DNA from: Hyposmocoma kahamanoa
Lineage: Eukaryota > Arthropoda > Insecta > Lepidoptera > Cosmopterigidae
Length of the DNA stretch: 64,000 nt
Reading direction: 5' to 3'
Assembly: GCF_003589595.1 (NCBI RefSeq)
Contig: NW_020653200.1
Coordinates: forward strand, 3,059,185-3,123,184
In this document: positions 10,208 to 24,800 of the stretch, one piece after another
Layout of the letters: every line of letters starts with the position of its first letter
How positions within the stretch are numbered: position 1 is the first letter of the stretch
Notes under the pieces: generated by a model
The model's input: only the letters and a program-made list of their open reading frames with translations
The model's database searches: none
Told to the model about the DNA's origin: nothing
Program-made: the position numbers and the translations under genes

Positions 10208-13200
10208 GTAAGAGCCTTTTGTTTTTTCTTTTTCTTAGATCTGTTATATAAATTCAATAGGTAAAATAATATTTCTTTCCACTAAAAAAAACAATTGTTC
10301 AAACAAGCAAGCATTGCTTGTTTGAACATTTGTTTTTTTCTCTAAATAACTAAACCGAATACGCGTGTGAGCAAAATGTACCCGCCATTGTAATTTAAAG
10401 TCATTGGAATATTTTGACAATTACACGGTTGAAGCCAGGGTTGTTCCTGATGCAGGTTTTTTACACATCTGCGGACGCTGATATGGATGCTGATTTTAAG
10501 TATTAAAAAAAAACGCGTAAAATCTCGAGGGCAGCAGCAGTAATAAACAGTATCTTAACACAAAACTAATATGCTAAGATACCTACTTCAATAGCACAAA
10601 TATTTCTGAACTATCGTCAAAGTCGCTTCCATAGATGCACTTACTCCTATAACTGTTAAATCTGGATACTGAATTTCTACTCTACTTAGAATTTCTAAAA
10701 AGGAAAATAAATTATACCCTACCTATTCCACCTATTCTTATGGGCTAGTAGGTATGCATAAATTGTAGTCTTGTGTATTTGATTTCATGTGTTTTTAACA
10801 CATGGAATATGTGCACACTTGTGATAATTTACGACTTTTTTATTCATCACTTATTAGTTACATTACAAATTAACTTAGTGTGTGTGAATGTACGCTATCA
10901 AGGACGAAGTATAACTGATATACGTGCGTTTAAATTGTCGTAAAGTGAATTATTCTGCCCTTATCATAACTAACGCAACCGATATTTTTAGCAAAATTAA
11001 GTTATAAAGAGACTGGAATCCGTGAGACGACATCTACTACCCTCTCTAATCGGTTTTTTAATATCTTAATTAGTTTTAGTTTTATTGTTAAGAGTCGATA
11101 GAACCTCGCCTTGAATTTAAATTTTTCCCGCACTAATACGGTTCATTTTGCTTGGGTCGAGCGGCCGGGACACTGGCTTTATTATAGAATATTTTTTTTT
11201 TTATGAAAAAAGCCATTCGAAAAAATTATATCGTATTATACGTCTTCAGTTGATATAAAAATCATTGGTATATATGTAAAGCTGTTTTCTTGTAAAATTT
11301 CGAGGTAAGTTTGTGTTTATTTTCTATTGTAAAAATTTTAGGAATAGTGTTTTCACACCGTATAGTAATCAGTATATTTATTTATCCACAATTTTACTAC
11401 GAAGGGATTAATCCAACAATCACTATTAGGCTCAATTAAATTATGCCGGAACGGAATTCTCGCGAATGCTTGCGCATTCCGCGAGAAATTTAGGGTCGTA
11501 CCTAGTTAGTACCTTACATAATTGACCATAAAGTTAATTATGCGTGTATAATACCGTCACAAAAATTCGCATCCATTCCGTTTCGCCGCAATATAAATTG
11601 AACCTTATGCGGAATCATTAAAAGCCATAATGTTTAGGTGACAATAAAAGTTTAGGTGCATCTCGAACGTTATTATAATACTGCTCAGTACCTTAATTAT
11701 AATTCTTATGGGAAATAAGTGTTTCATAAACCGCACTTAATCAAATTACAATACAGCCCTGATCATATCATAATATTTGGTCGTACATTGGATATTTATC
11801 ATCTAAGTCTAGAAATTAACCAGCTAAGTGAAGAGCTAGTTGAGAAACTTTTTGATTTGGTATATAGATTACCTCAAATTTTAACATTGAATCTAAAGTG
11901 TCAAGAAATATAGATGATTATCTACGATGTTTTGATATCGACGTTAATGTAAAGAATGTTCTTATGTAACTTTGATCGAGTCTCATAGTACCTAAAACCA
12001 CTAAATTTTAGTAGCCATATTATGTTGAGTGAGGTAAAAAGTCGAAAATAATCATATTACCCAAGCTTATTAACTTCTTAAAAAGATCTCAGTGAATAGT
12101 CACTTATAATACATACTTGTACATACGTAATACCTAAACCATTTGTTCAAAAACAATAATTATTCTCTGTTTTCTTCCGATAAACTAAATAGAAATATTC
12201 ACGTACCCATACGTGGAATATTTTTGCTTCATATAGTAATTTAAAAAAATGTAGTCTACCTTCATTTGTTTGCGTGATGTTATTTTTTGTCTTTGATCGG
12301 AAGGCCGAATGCGAAACGAATGAGGACAAGGTCATTCTACTTTGGAAGTTCTTACAACTTATCAACTTAATTGTGGTAATCGTGAGTTAATGTAATATGA
12401 AGAGAGTCTGCGGTTTGTCAATAATGAGGTATTCCTTTAATTGTGTCTATCCGCTAAGGGTAATTGTTTAAACATTGTATAAGTGGGGTATAGTGTCAGA
12501 AGTCAAGTCTGAAATTTGTGTTTTTGATTAAACGCACATCTTGTAGTTAGTCAAGCTTGACACCTTGGATTTTCGACCATTCTTATTGCAAGCGGCATAG
12601 AGTGGAGTTCTAGTTTTAGAACTTTATTCTATGCCGCTATTTAAGTTTTTAAATAGATTAGACTTTATTCATCCAAGACACATATATTTGGAAAACCTTT
12701 AGAGTATGGGTATTTTTTTGAAACTACATGATATTTAATTTTTTTTTAAAGTGCGCATTTGACCTCCGTCCGTTATTACCCAGGATGATGTAAGAGGTAA
12801 TTGAAATTAAAAAATCATCCTAATTTCAACGGGAAGACAGTTTCTCGGTACGACTAGTTTAGTGTCCAGTAATACCTCAGATAAAAGTTCCAAGCAGACT
12901 AAGACTGCAGCACTAATCAATATATTTCAATTTATCCTAATTACCATTATTGATTAATAATACATTTATTTTAATAAAAATCATATCCTTAAAATAATGT
13001 AATGTTTTAAATGCATGTAGCGTAAATTGGACAGTTGCTTGGAAAATTAAAACTAAGGTACCTATTTAATTAATAACTTTTGTAAGTACATATACTTAGT
13101 GAAAATTATAGGGTAGTTTGCCTTGTTCGGACTTTACAATTTCAGTCAACCATGACGATGGGACCTGTAAAAGGTCCGAAACGTTGGTTTGTTTAAAAAA

Positions 13201-15756
13201 ATAATTTAAATCTTAAGACTAAGTGTCAAGTTTGAAGGGCTCTTGGCCTTGTACCTCTCTCTCATGTAGGGCCGAAATAATATTATGTAACTTTGTGCAT
13301 ATGATGATTTTGATTTTTAATGTTGAGGAAATTTTGTTCACTATTTTTTTCTAAAGAAGTCTATGTTACTTTTATTTACAGGATATGGTATGACTTTAGG
13401 TTTTCCTACAATTCTAATACCTGCCGTAAAGAATCCAAAAGAAGGAGAAGTATTAAAATTAGAAAATTCAGAGATATCATGGATAAGTAAGTACCCATAA
13501 AAATTTTGTTACGTTATTTATGTGAAGACATTTTTAATGGGTTAGCCAGAGTCTGTGCGGTTTTTGCCACTAGTATAACATTAAAGAAAAAAAGAACTTT
13601 TTTTTAAATGTTACATTGTCTATGGTCATTTTGAAAATAATGTTTTAACGCGCATCGAGAATATGCGGGATAGTTTAAAGTTTACTATTAATGGGAAACG
13701 CCCAAAAATGATGTTCGTGAAAGTGTCATTGTTCATCATAACAATGCCAAATAGATCTTTATAATGTCTTCAAAAGCGATTGCAGTTAGGTTGTGACATG
13801 TTACCTCATCCACCGTATTCTCCTGACATAGTTTCTTTAGATTTTTACTTTGTATCAGTTTTTTACACAATGGACACCAAACGACACTTAAGAAGTGTAA
13901 GTGTGTATTGTATTTCAAGTAAAATTAGGATTTATTATGAAAGGGGTAATCTAAAATTACACATAAGATGGCAAAAGAAAGAAGAATGCGGCCAATACAT
14001 AATTGATTAAAATTTGATATTTATTTTTTAAATGTTTTCCATTTATGCTTTAATACCGCGCGGGAATTTTGGCCAACCCAAATTTTTAATATGGCTTCTG
14101 GATTTAGGTACCCACTAAGGATACCACAAGCTTAATTACATTGTTTGTTTACTGCAATATGTTGAAATGTACCATATCAACCTGTCTGTGACACAAAATA
14201 TACAATTACTAGAATAATCAAAAGTAAAAAACTACTGAGTAGGAATAATTGATTATATCGCGGAAACGATAATGAAGCTATTTAATAAGAAGATGGTAGG
14301 TCACGGTCTTGTTATATTATGTATTACAAAAGCTTTTGCATGATTTGTTCAAACGTTACTGTTGAATGTAGGCATTGCTCTAACCTTGACAACACCTCCT
14401 TGACAGTGAATGACTTTCAGATACATATTTTCTAATATGCAAAGGATGCTATTCTAAATTATTTATAAATATCTCGATATTATCGATCGACGTCTGTTCC
14501 GAATGATTGATAGTTGTCCGGATTTGCACTGGTACATTACCATTTCTACTAATACTAATAATAATTTATAATTCATTCATTTAACTTACCGTTTAGTATA
14601 GCGTACTATGGCAGAGGCGAGAGTCTAAAGTATATAGCCGAAATGGATACTGATATGCAATAACGTGCCAACCAACATGATAATAGTTTCGACAAATTTT
14701 CACCCAAAAATGTTTTCGTAGTTTGGCTTATGGGTTTATGTCACCTGTTCTTACATTTTTTTAATAGTTGGAGGTTTCAAATCACTTCGTTTATGTTTGT
14801 AAAATGTAAACGAGACGACAATCTACAATTTGGCATTAAAAACTTAATTAATGATAAATCTCAGATAATAGTAATAAATATGTCTCAATAATAATAAATG
14901 ATAAACTATACAATTGTTCATATCACGAATATAGAAAAATATTTAGACATGTACGTGGTAGAATACAAAAAAGTTTCAAGGCCGTGACACTACCATCTCA
15001 AATGTTACATAATTCCACTGTCTGCATTCAATCAAAATTCAAAAGCTACAAAAAACCTGATATAAAAAAATACACTGAATTACTGTAAAATAAATGATGG
15101 GTAAACTTCGACTGATTCAATGCATTGTTTCAGGTTCTATCAATTTGATTGTAGTGCCAATAGGATGCGCTCTCTCTGGGATAGTCACCACCCCATTGGG
15201 ACGTCGGCGCGCGATGCAAGTGGTCAATTTGCCTTTCGTCATCGCGTGGTTAATTTTTCACTTTTCTGTAAACACTGCTCATCTCTATGGTGCTCTGGTT
15301 TTAACGGGATTGGCAGGAGGACTTTTAGAAGCACCTGTAAGTACTGTATATAAAAATAAGTGTTTGAAATGACCATAAGTAAAAAAAAACTTTATTTAGT
15401 CTCAAATATTAACATTTCATGAAAGGTTGAGATCAAAGTACTTGTATAAAGAGGTCTCGCTCGCACCTCTATAATTGGTACGTAAAAGTTATGCAACAAA
15501 ATGGAATATTACAGAACTATAACCTTTTAAGTATTATACAAAAATGTTGAAAATAAAATTATAATCATTATAGAAAAACTATAACTTTACTTATAAACTG
15601 AATACTTTGATACCTATGAGTAATATGCAAGTATGTCTGTGTGTGTGTATATATGTATGTGTTAACAAGATTTTTATTTTATAAATTGGCGAATGAGTAC
15701 CTAAGTTTTTAACTGCACGATAGGTTTCGGCTTACGTAATATATACGACGAATTGA

Positions 15757-15801
<45 letters not shown>

Positions 15802-18800
15802 CATTACTATAAAGAGTAACGTTTGAGAATGAGTATCCCAATCTTAACTTTTTTTACACTAGTTGACTAACTTATAAACAGACTAATTCACTATTACGAA
15901 AATGAAACATTTTATGACATCATCGACAGAAAGAATGGTTTCATCACACACACTTCTACAAAAAATGAATCAGGCTAGCGACGAATGCGACCGCTCATTC
16001 GGGTCGGTGGGAGCGAAATATCTTCTAACCTACCTCATTTTTGTGTTTATTAATGGCAACATGATATGCAGCGGTGTACAGAAAAAATGTTAATAGGTAT
16101 ATACGACACTGTTATATGTATTTTTAACTTATTATAAGCTGTGTATACAAATAAAAAAAAAACATTTACGAGGTGTAATCCTTAAGTATACCCTGGTGAT
16201 TATTCCGTAAATATAAGAGATATCAAAAACTTTTAAACTGAGAAGAAAAGTACGAAAGTTAAAAAAAAAAGTAGTTAGTGAAACGACACTAAACAACTTT
16301 TTGAAAATAACACTAAAATATCCAAAATGTTAACGTTAAACGTTCCCATACGTTTAATATGACATTTTGTAGAGAGGCTTTTGTTTCGAACAAACGTACC
16401 TAATGTATACGAATTTAGCCGACAAAATGAGATTTTTTTGTGAATTTCCAAAAATGTCACTGCTTAAAACAAAATGTTATTTAATTATTCACGATGTTGT
16501 AACCTAAATACTTGAATTAGTAAAAATTGCAACGGATACTAACCCGAGGATGAGAAAAAATTTGTTGCACTGTTTGGTGTTGAATACTGCCGTCCGCTAA
16601 CTAAAAACGCGGCTATGTGACAAATTTTTTTTTTGCAATATCGTTAAAAACTCTTTAACTAATTTTAACTGTTTTTAAAAGACAATTTTGTCATCTATCT
16701 TTTGCTATTTGAAACAGATATTTGACCATTTGTCACGTAGCCGCGTTTTAATTAGTAGACGTCAGAATACTAGGGAAGCTTTTATTAATGTAATTATTAA
16801 TAGATTAAAGGAATTGTTCTTAGTGTTCAATCTTTTGTATATATACTTATAAAAAAGTAGTGGAGTGATTTCGCATAACAGAATCATCATGATATCCAAT
16901 AAATTTAAATTATAATTAAAAGTGATTTATAATTTGTTGCGTAGTGGTAATTATTGTTAGTTGTTACCTGGTTATAGCTATGTACAAATTTGTCTATCGG
17001 ACGTAAGTTATTTTAAACATTAGCGGAAACTGTTTTGGCTAGTGTTTGTTTCATGTGTGTTAAAAATGAAATGTGTAATAAATAAATAAAAAAATAAAAA
17101 ATAAAAAAAATACTATCCACTTTTTTTGGACATCATGCATTATTGACGGTTGCAGGTACTGACGTACGTAGCAGAGATCACACAGCCACACCTCCGCGGA
17201 GCACTTTCTGCCACAAGCTCCCTGTGCATTATCATTGGTGTCTTCACACAGTTCCTTTTCGGGATATTTCTCTACTGGCGAACAGTTGCGCTCGTTAACA
17301 TCACTTTTGCGGTATTTAATTATAGATTTCTAACAAAAATGCTTATGTAAAAATTCTGTAAAATGGTTATCACTAATTGCAGGTTTCTTATCACCGTACT
17401 CTGTGATTCCTGATAATAGGTACGGTAGTAAGAAATTTATAACTCGAGAAAATCGTTTAGATTTGCATAACTTCATGGTTTCAATTGCAACTACGTGGTT
17501 CTATTACTTAATGCTTTGAAATCGTGAAAGATTTACTTGATTTAAAATTTATTGTAATTTTTTTGTTTTATACTTTTAGTAACTCATGGTGTAAGCCTAA
17601 TAAATAATGAGTATTATCGAATAGTGCCAAGGCATTCATTTATTTTAGTTTTTATTTATTTTTAGATATTGGCAATTGTGATGCTATGCTTCGTCCCAGA
17701 ATCTCCACATTGGCTAGTCTCGAGGCAACGACATGAAGAAGCTAAAAAGGTAACGAAATTTAGCTATTTTTTAAATGAAGCGTTATTACCCACCAATACG
17801 TAGGCTACTAGTTTAAAACATCGTTAGATATTTAAACATTAACAAACTGGACTACAAGTCAATGTTAATAAAACCGTATTATGACCTGAAGGTGATCAGG
17901 GCAAATAAAGATTTCCTTGCTATGGGCTTTGTGACCTTTAATAGTTTTTTCTGCAATCTGTATAAATATATATATGTTAGTATAGTATAGTATAGTATAG
18001 TATATATATATAGACATACTTGTATCACATGAAACCATAACAATAATACGAATTAAGCATAAGAAATTATGGTATAATTTTGTTCGTTGAAGCTTTACAT
18101 GACCTCAACGTCATGACGTTTCTTTCGAAACGTCATTCTGCAGAGTCGATTCTCGTGGTTCTGGAGGTATATTTATATAGATGCCTATAGAGTCTTTTTG
18201 TAATATTCAAGAACAGAATTTTTTGTAGAGTTTACAATGGCTGCGTGGATGGACAAACTCTGCAGCGGTTGAAAATGAACTTGATGACATTAAGGCTTTA
18301 TACGTAAATGAGAAAGGTAGGTTTACCTTAGTAAAAGTGTTATTCCTAAATAACAGTTATATTTCAAGCGCGTTAATAAGTATTTAAGTACGTATGTGTG
18401 TAAATAATATTTTATTGATTTAATTACTAACAGCCTTTACCTACCATGCAATATTAACTTTACCAACTGGTGTTTTAATATTCCATGGCGTCTCTATGTA
18501 CAAGTGTTGTTAAAGTTTTGTTTGCGATCGTACTCGTAATTGTTTTTAGTGGTGTACTTATTGTGCCATGTGTAAATGATAAATGCTTACACTACCTTAC
18601 CTACCATGCAATNNNNNNNNNNCCATGTGTAAATGATAAATGCTTACACTACCTTACCTACCATGCAATATTAACGTTACCTACAGATGTTTTAATATTT
18701 CATAGCATCTCTAAGTGTTGTTAAAAGTTTCTGCTTGTGATCGTTACTCGATAACATTTTTTTAGTGGTGTACCTACCTATTGTGCCATGTGTTAATGAT

Positions 18801-21800
18801 AAATGCTTACACTACCTTATCTACCATGCAATATTAACCTTACCTACAGATATTTTTTTCATTTTTTATTTCATAGAATCTCTAAGTGTTGTTAAAAGTT
18901 TCTGCTTGCGATCGTAGTCGATAACATTTTTTTAGTGGTGTACCTACCTAACTATTATGAAATGTGGAAATGATAAATGCTTACACAGAAGTTACAGTAC
19001 CTACTTACCTATTTTACATTTTCTTTTCAGTCGACACAAGAGAAAAAATGTACGAGTCAATATCTAACAAAGCCGCTGTCTTTTTAGAAAAAAGTTTTGT
19101 TATACCTTTTCTTCTTATCTGCTACTGTTTTTTCGTGGGACATTTCAGTGGAATGACTACACTCCAGGTAAACATGTTGTGAAAACAAAATAATAATAAT
19201 AATTCTTATTATTAATTAACCCATTATGTCCCACTGCTGGGCAAAGGTGTATAATAATAATAATAACACACACACTCAATATAGCCCCCTGCACTAGGGA
19301 GATCCTGTGTCGCAGGTGCCATGGACACACCATACACAATCACAAATTACACCCAAACCCACGAGAGAAAGAAATGTAGGCCATACAAATATTTCTCCCG
19401 GGCTGGGAATCGAACCTGGGACCTCTGCGTGGCAGTCCGGCATGGTAACCGTGGCCGTGGCAGATAATAATATCTATCTAGAAATCTTCTTTCGGATTTT
19501 ACAGGATATGAGATAATATTAGAAGATTATGCGGTAAAAATCTATGCGTTAGTACTAGGTTATAAATCTTTTACTACAGAATACAAATCAGAGCGCTATG
19601 TCAGGCAGTAAGTACCACCATTAAAAAGTGGTTTTCGCCTCCCAACTATACATATTTGCGGTATTAGCAAAATACCTTTAATACCGCAGCTAAGTTAGTA
19701 GACGTGGGAATTGTAATTGTTCGCGCTACCATCCCTACACTTCAGTCCGGAACCACGGAAACTAAAATCAATGGAAGGGCCTTTAGCCTCGATTACTATC
19801 AGAACCGCTGTCGACAAAACTCACGCTATCATATCTTAAACACTTTAACTACTTCTTAATTATTGGTCGTATTTTTTAATTTAAAAAGATGTAACAAATT
19901 CTGAACAATTACCATAATTTTAACTTTAACTAAAATTCAATACCTATTTTCATCATATTATTGCAAGTTACTACGTTTAATTTAATATTGAAATTTCGTT
20001 CAATGTGCTACCATCTAGTGTCAACAGCTGAAAGATTACAAAAAGATCATCGCTTATAAACGTTCTTCAAAAAAGTCGACCATATTGCAGCGGTATAAGG
20101 TTTACTTTCGTTTCTCATAACAAAAAATCTATTACGTACAGTAAATGGAAAAATTATTATCATCGTTAAAAGGCTTAGTTTGACGAAATCGTCGCGCAAA
20201 ACGACAGAGCCATAGATACAAAAGTTGCAGTTGAAGGCTTATTTAATTTATTTTTTATAACTAATTAATATTACCCATGGTGGTGTCATATCCCGTTAAG
20301 TCTTATTATATTTAATTTTAAATTAAATATAAATTATATTTTTTTTATTTAGAAGAGGTTTTGCATGATATCTCATTGACACGACCATAAAGTACAAAGC
20401 GAAAATAGCGGACTGAGCACTTCTATTGTATTTATTGTTCTGTGGTCCGGAATAGTCTCGTTACATTTCCGCATCCTGGGAAAAACAAGACTCGGTGCGG
20501 TCTCAAAAATCGTGGGAAAAACGAGACTTTCAAGGAATTTCAAGATTAGGCTTCCATACTTATAGATTTTTTCTTATCGTATCGATGGCATACACTGTAA
20601 TGCTTGCCATTTCCCAATCGGCGTAAGGTACTTGCCTATTGTTGACCAGGGCGCGCCTGACGTACATAAAAGAAAATTAAATGGTGCGTCGTGCACAGAG
20701 GCTCCTTTCGTGCACCTCATTATAGACTCAATATTTAAGAGTGGTTACGCAAGCGCGCGTTAACGCGCGATTGCATCGCTACATTTGCGATTTATTGGTG
20801 ATTGCATCAAAACAAACGCGCGCCTGGATCGATCCAAAAGCGCGATTGCATCGATACAAACGCTTATAAATCACAAATGTAGCGATGCAAGCGCGTTTGT
20901 ATCGATGCAGTCGCGCGTTTGCATCGCTGCTAAAAGTCACCGTGTGTAACCGCTTTTAAGCAGACAAAACATGGTATTTTAATCCAGTTCTTTATTAACT
21001 TAAATTATAAAGCAAAAGAGCCAGATTTTACTACTATCGTTTTTCAATCTCCATAGATTATACTAAGCCCCACTACTGTAGTATAGTGTTGACTTGACCG
21101 TGTGGCCGAAATAAACTAATTAGTATATTTTTTGACTTAAGCTTCAAAAGTCTCTATATTCCCGAGATTGAAAACATCAGATTCGATTTTGGAAAGCGCC
21201 AACAAATAAAAAGCCCAAGTACTGCCAGCGTTATGGCATGCCCACCTATTGAACAATGCCATCAGTAAATTATAGTCATACACAAGGATTTATGAATTTC
21301 CATAAAAATATTCCACTTAAGGTGCTTTTCCACTGGCCAAACGAGACTAGACGGGTCGTGACGAGTATTGAAATTTGTATGGCAAAATGTTAAATCTCTC
21401 CTAGCGCATCTTCGGTGGAAATGGTTTGGGTCGACGAGGTTCTGCGAGGCGAGAATTGAAATATTCGTGGATGTAATACTGAACCGTATTGCTGCCCAGA
21501 GTATTTATTAACTCAGCAACGGAAACACAATTTCTTACACGCAGGACGTGTGTTATGTACGATTTGATATTTAAAAAAATATGACTTCTTCTGATTCTTC
21601 TTCCGTTAACATAATTTAATAATAATAATTTACGGGACATGTTACTTCAGTCGCGTCTGAACAGTACTGGATGTTCATTATCCATAACCACAGCGCGATC
21701 CCGCACGAACTCGCGAGAGCTCGCGATGACTATTAATATGAATCGCGAGCTTGTCAAAGCTGTTAATGGCAATTTTTGGTGGAAATAGGCTGACGATAGA

Positions 21801-24800
21801 CGAATTCTGTTTTAACTTTAAATGACAGCTGTTTGATGAGAAACGTTTACTCTTTGTTTAGTGTATTAATAAAAATTGAGAAATTAATTAATATGTATAA
21901 ATGATATCGAGTTCGTAGTTTTCGCGATTGTTACACATAGGAAATGAAACTATTTTTCCGAATTTAAATCGCGTATATTTGTTTTTTCAAACAAACCGAG
22001 GTTTCGGGCCCTTTACAGGTCCCATGGTCACGGTTGACATGTATAAATGAATTTCATCTATATGCAAATGTCGCGTCACAAATGACGTGTTAGTGACCTG
22101 TGAACGAGATGTCATATATACTCATGTCTTAATGTGATACTATCCAAACAAAACAACTTCAGACAAGTGTTATTAATCAGTCATGAGTTAAGAATGATCA
22201 ACCGCAAACATCTACATTAGGTATATAACAATTCCTCTAATATCCTACGAATAAGATCATGATCTTATCTAATCTCGCGAAAATACTTTACATACTAATA
22301 CTCTACAACAATGCCACCTTCAGCAGCAAATACAGGCCATAATTCTCCGAAATTTTGTCGTTCGTTGTCCCGAGTCCAGACCACAAAAGCAAAGTTATCT
22401 TGATGATACTATAGTCTGTCTTTTTTGAAGACGGAGTAAAATGCCAGTTAGTGATTGCAGTCAATAAATATTCTATCGATTATCGACTGAATATTGGTCA
22501 AGGTTATGGAATAAATAGACCGAACTTGTTTCATTTGAATCATTCTCGACCCATTATTCATCCAATTACTGAGCATAAATTCATTTGAATTATCAATTTT
22601 TGTAAGTTCATACATACATTGTATTTAAAACTATTTTTATGAAAGAAACAGAGAGGAGAAATATCTTAAAGTTTTTAATTTTAATTCAATTTAGATAATC
22701 AAATCCGGTTAAAATGTATTAGGCCGACTGTCAAAATAAGAATAAAGAAGGCAATAACACAATTAGTAATCATTGGAACATCGTAACTTTCACAATTTAG
22801 TCATTTTTGGCTTAAAGTTTAAACGTCTTTCATAAGCTATCGATGAAACTATCGACAACAACTACATAAATATGTAAAATTTTATGGAAACTGGCAATCC
22901 TACAAATGTCATTTTACTCCGTCTTCAGAAAAGACAGACTCTAAGTGACTCAACATGACTCGTGGGCCTGGTTGTAAACGTGCAGCTACCATTGAAACCT
23001 ATCTATGATAGCTGCAGTGCCACTCAGAGCTTTAAATCGCTAAAATCTGAGAGGCACTGCCACTGTGCCCGTCACCCTCGGACATAAGGTGACAAGTCCC
23101 ATAAGCCTTTAATTTTTGCAGGGAAATAAAGTTGTTTAGACATGTCATCGAGTATATAACCAGAAATAGAGACGAAATAAGGGCCATAAATTCCTGGTAA
23201 CACATTAGCGATACAGCTCTTATAAATATCAACTCTCGTTTGCACTGAAATATAGACAGGCCAACTACTGACCTGTGTGTACGTCTACGTATATTCCAAA
23301 AAATATTCTGTATTAATTGTAATAAAGATAATATCTCTAACAATGCCGTGCTGTTCTATTCGGTGGTGTGGGAAAAACTGCAAAACATCTAATTATAAAA
23401 CAAACGGAATCATATTTCATCGGTAATTAAATATTAAATATGTAATTTTGCAATTTTCGCCATTATAGCAAAGCTCAAGTTAACTGGTCGATTTGAAGTG
23501 AAACAGTTGACAACACCCGTCAATAGTTTCGAACTCGGGCTAGCCAATCGGAGCGCAGTTGTCCAGTAATGATATGGCAGAATAGTTTTCAAACAAATTA
23601 AATGACATTTCGTCTCTATTTCTGGTTATATATAGTTGAGACATGTCTCCTGTTTGTGCAGCTCTTAGCACGATAAAATAATTTACCAAATCACCGTTGG
23701 TACAATGCGTAGACATACGCAGTGTCCATATTTCAGATGCTTGAAGCCCCAATAGATAAATACTACGCGACGTTGATCCTGGGTCTTCTGCAAATGTTGG
23801 GTTCAGCGGTTTGCGTAACGCTTGTGCACTATACTGGCAAGAGGCCTCTCACAATATTTTCAACCGCGGGGACAGCCGTATGCTGCCTTTTGGTAGCCAC
23901 GTATGACGTGTATATTACAGTAAGTATTATTATTATTAGTCTTATAATGATACTATAGTCACCATATTATTTAATCTTATAATGATACTATAGTCACCAT
24001 ATTATTTAATCTTATAATGATACTATAGTCACCATATTATTTAATCAACTCTATTTCAAACACAAAAAACGTTTTAGAATCAAATATGTGTACTTGTGTA
24101 ACTCAAAACCTTTTTTTTTTTCAGCAAAATGGTGTGAACCCCGTTGGCGCGGCCGCCACACCAACAACATTATTAAATAACAATAGTACAAATACTAACT
24201 TCACTATGACTGATTTGGTTGTGGTAATGCAATTGAGTACCGTATTGTTTTTATTAAGTAGTTCATATTTATTAACATGCATACATATATATACAACATC
24301 TACGAGGTGTTATCGTTAAGTGTACCCAGGCAATTATTCCGTAAATTTAAGAGATAAGATCAAAAACTTTGAAACGGATACACATACTTTTATTACAACA
24401 TTCGTAGAGACTAGTTTCCCTATTTTAATATATTTAAATGGCATGAAGTAGTAAAACTATATTTTAATTGAAAAAAAAACATAGTGATGTTTATTTAAGT
24501 AAGTATAAAATTTTGCATTCAAACCAGTTATTCAAAGTAACACCCTTGTTGTGCGATACAATTTAAAGATTACACCCAGCATATGTGTATTTGACAAGAA
24601 TTAGATTGGGTTTGTTTTTACAGACAAACTCATATTCTTGGATACCGACCACGTTACTGATGCTCTTAGCACTCATATCACATACTGGAATACGATTACT
24701 ACCTTGGATTCTGATTGGAGAGGTAACTTACTGAAAAGTCTATTTGTCTTCACAGGAAGTAGAAGTAAGCTATAAAAAATAAGCTTTAATAAACTTTAGT

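Noticed and set aside
18485..18724. 79-residue frame across the assembly gap
   Set aside because: It reads through ten Ns and tandem-repeat DNA inside a transporter intron; not a gene.
21310..21800. Possible MITE with TTCCACTGG / TTGGTGGAAA ends
   Set aside because: The inverted match is too short and irregular to define an element.
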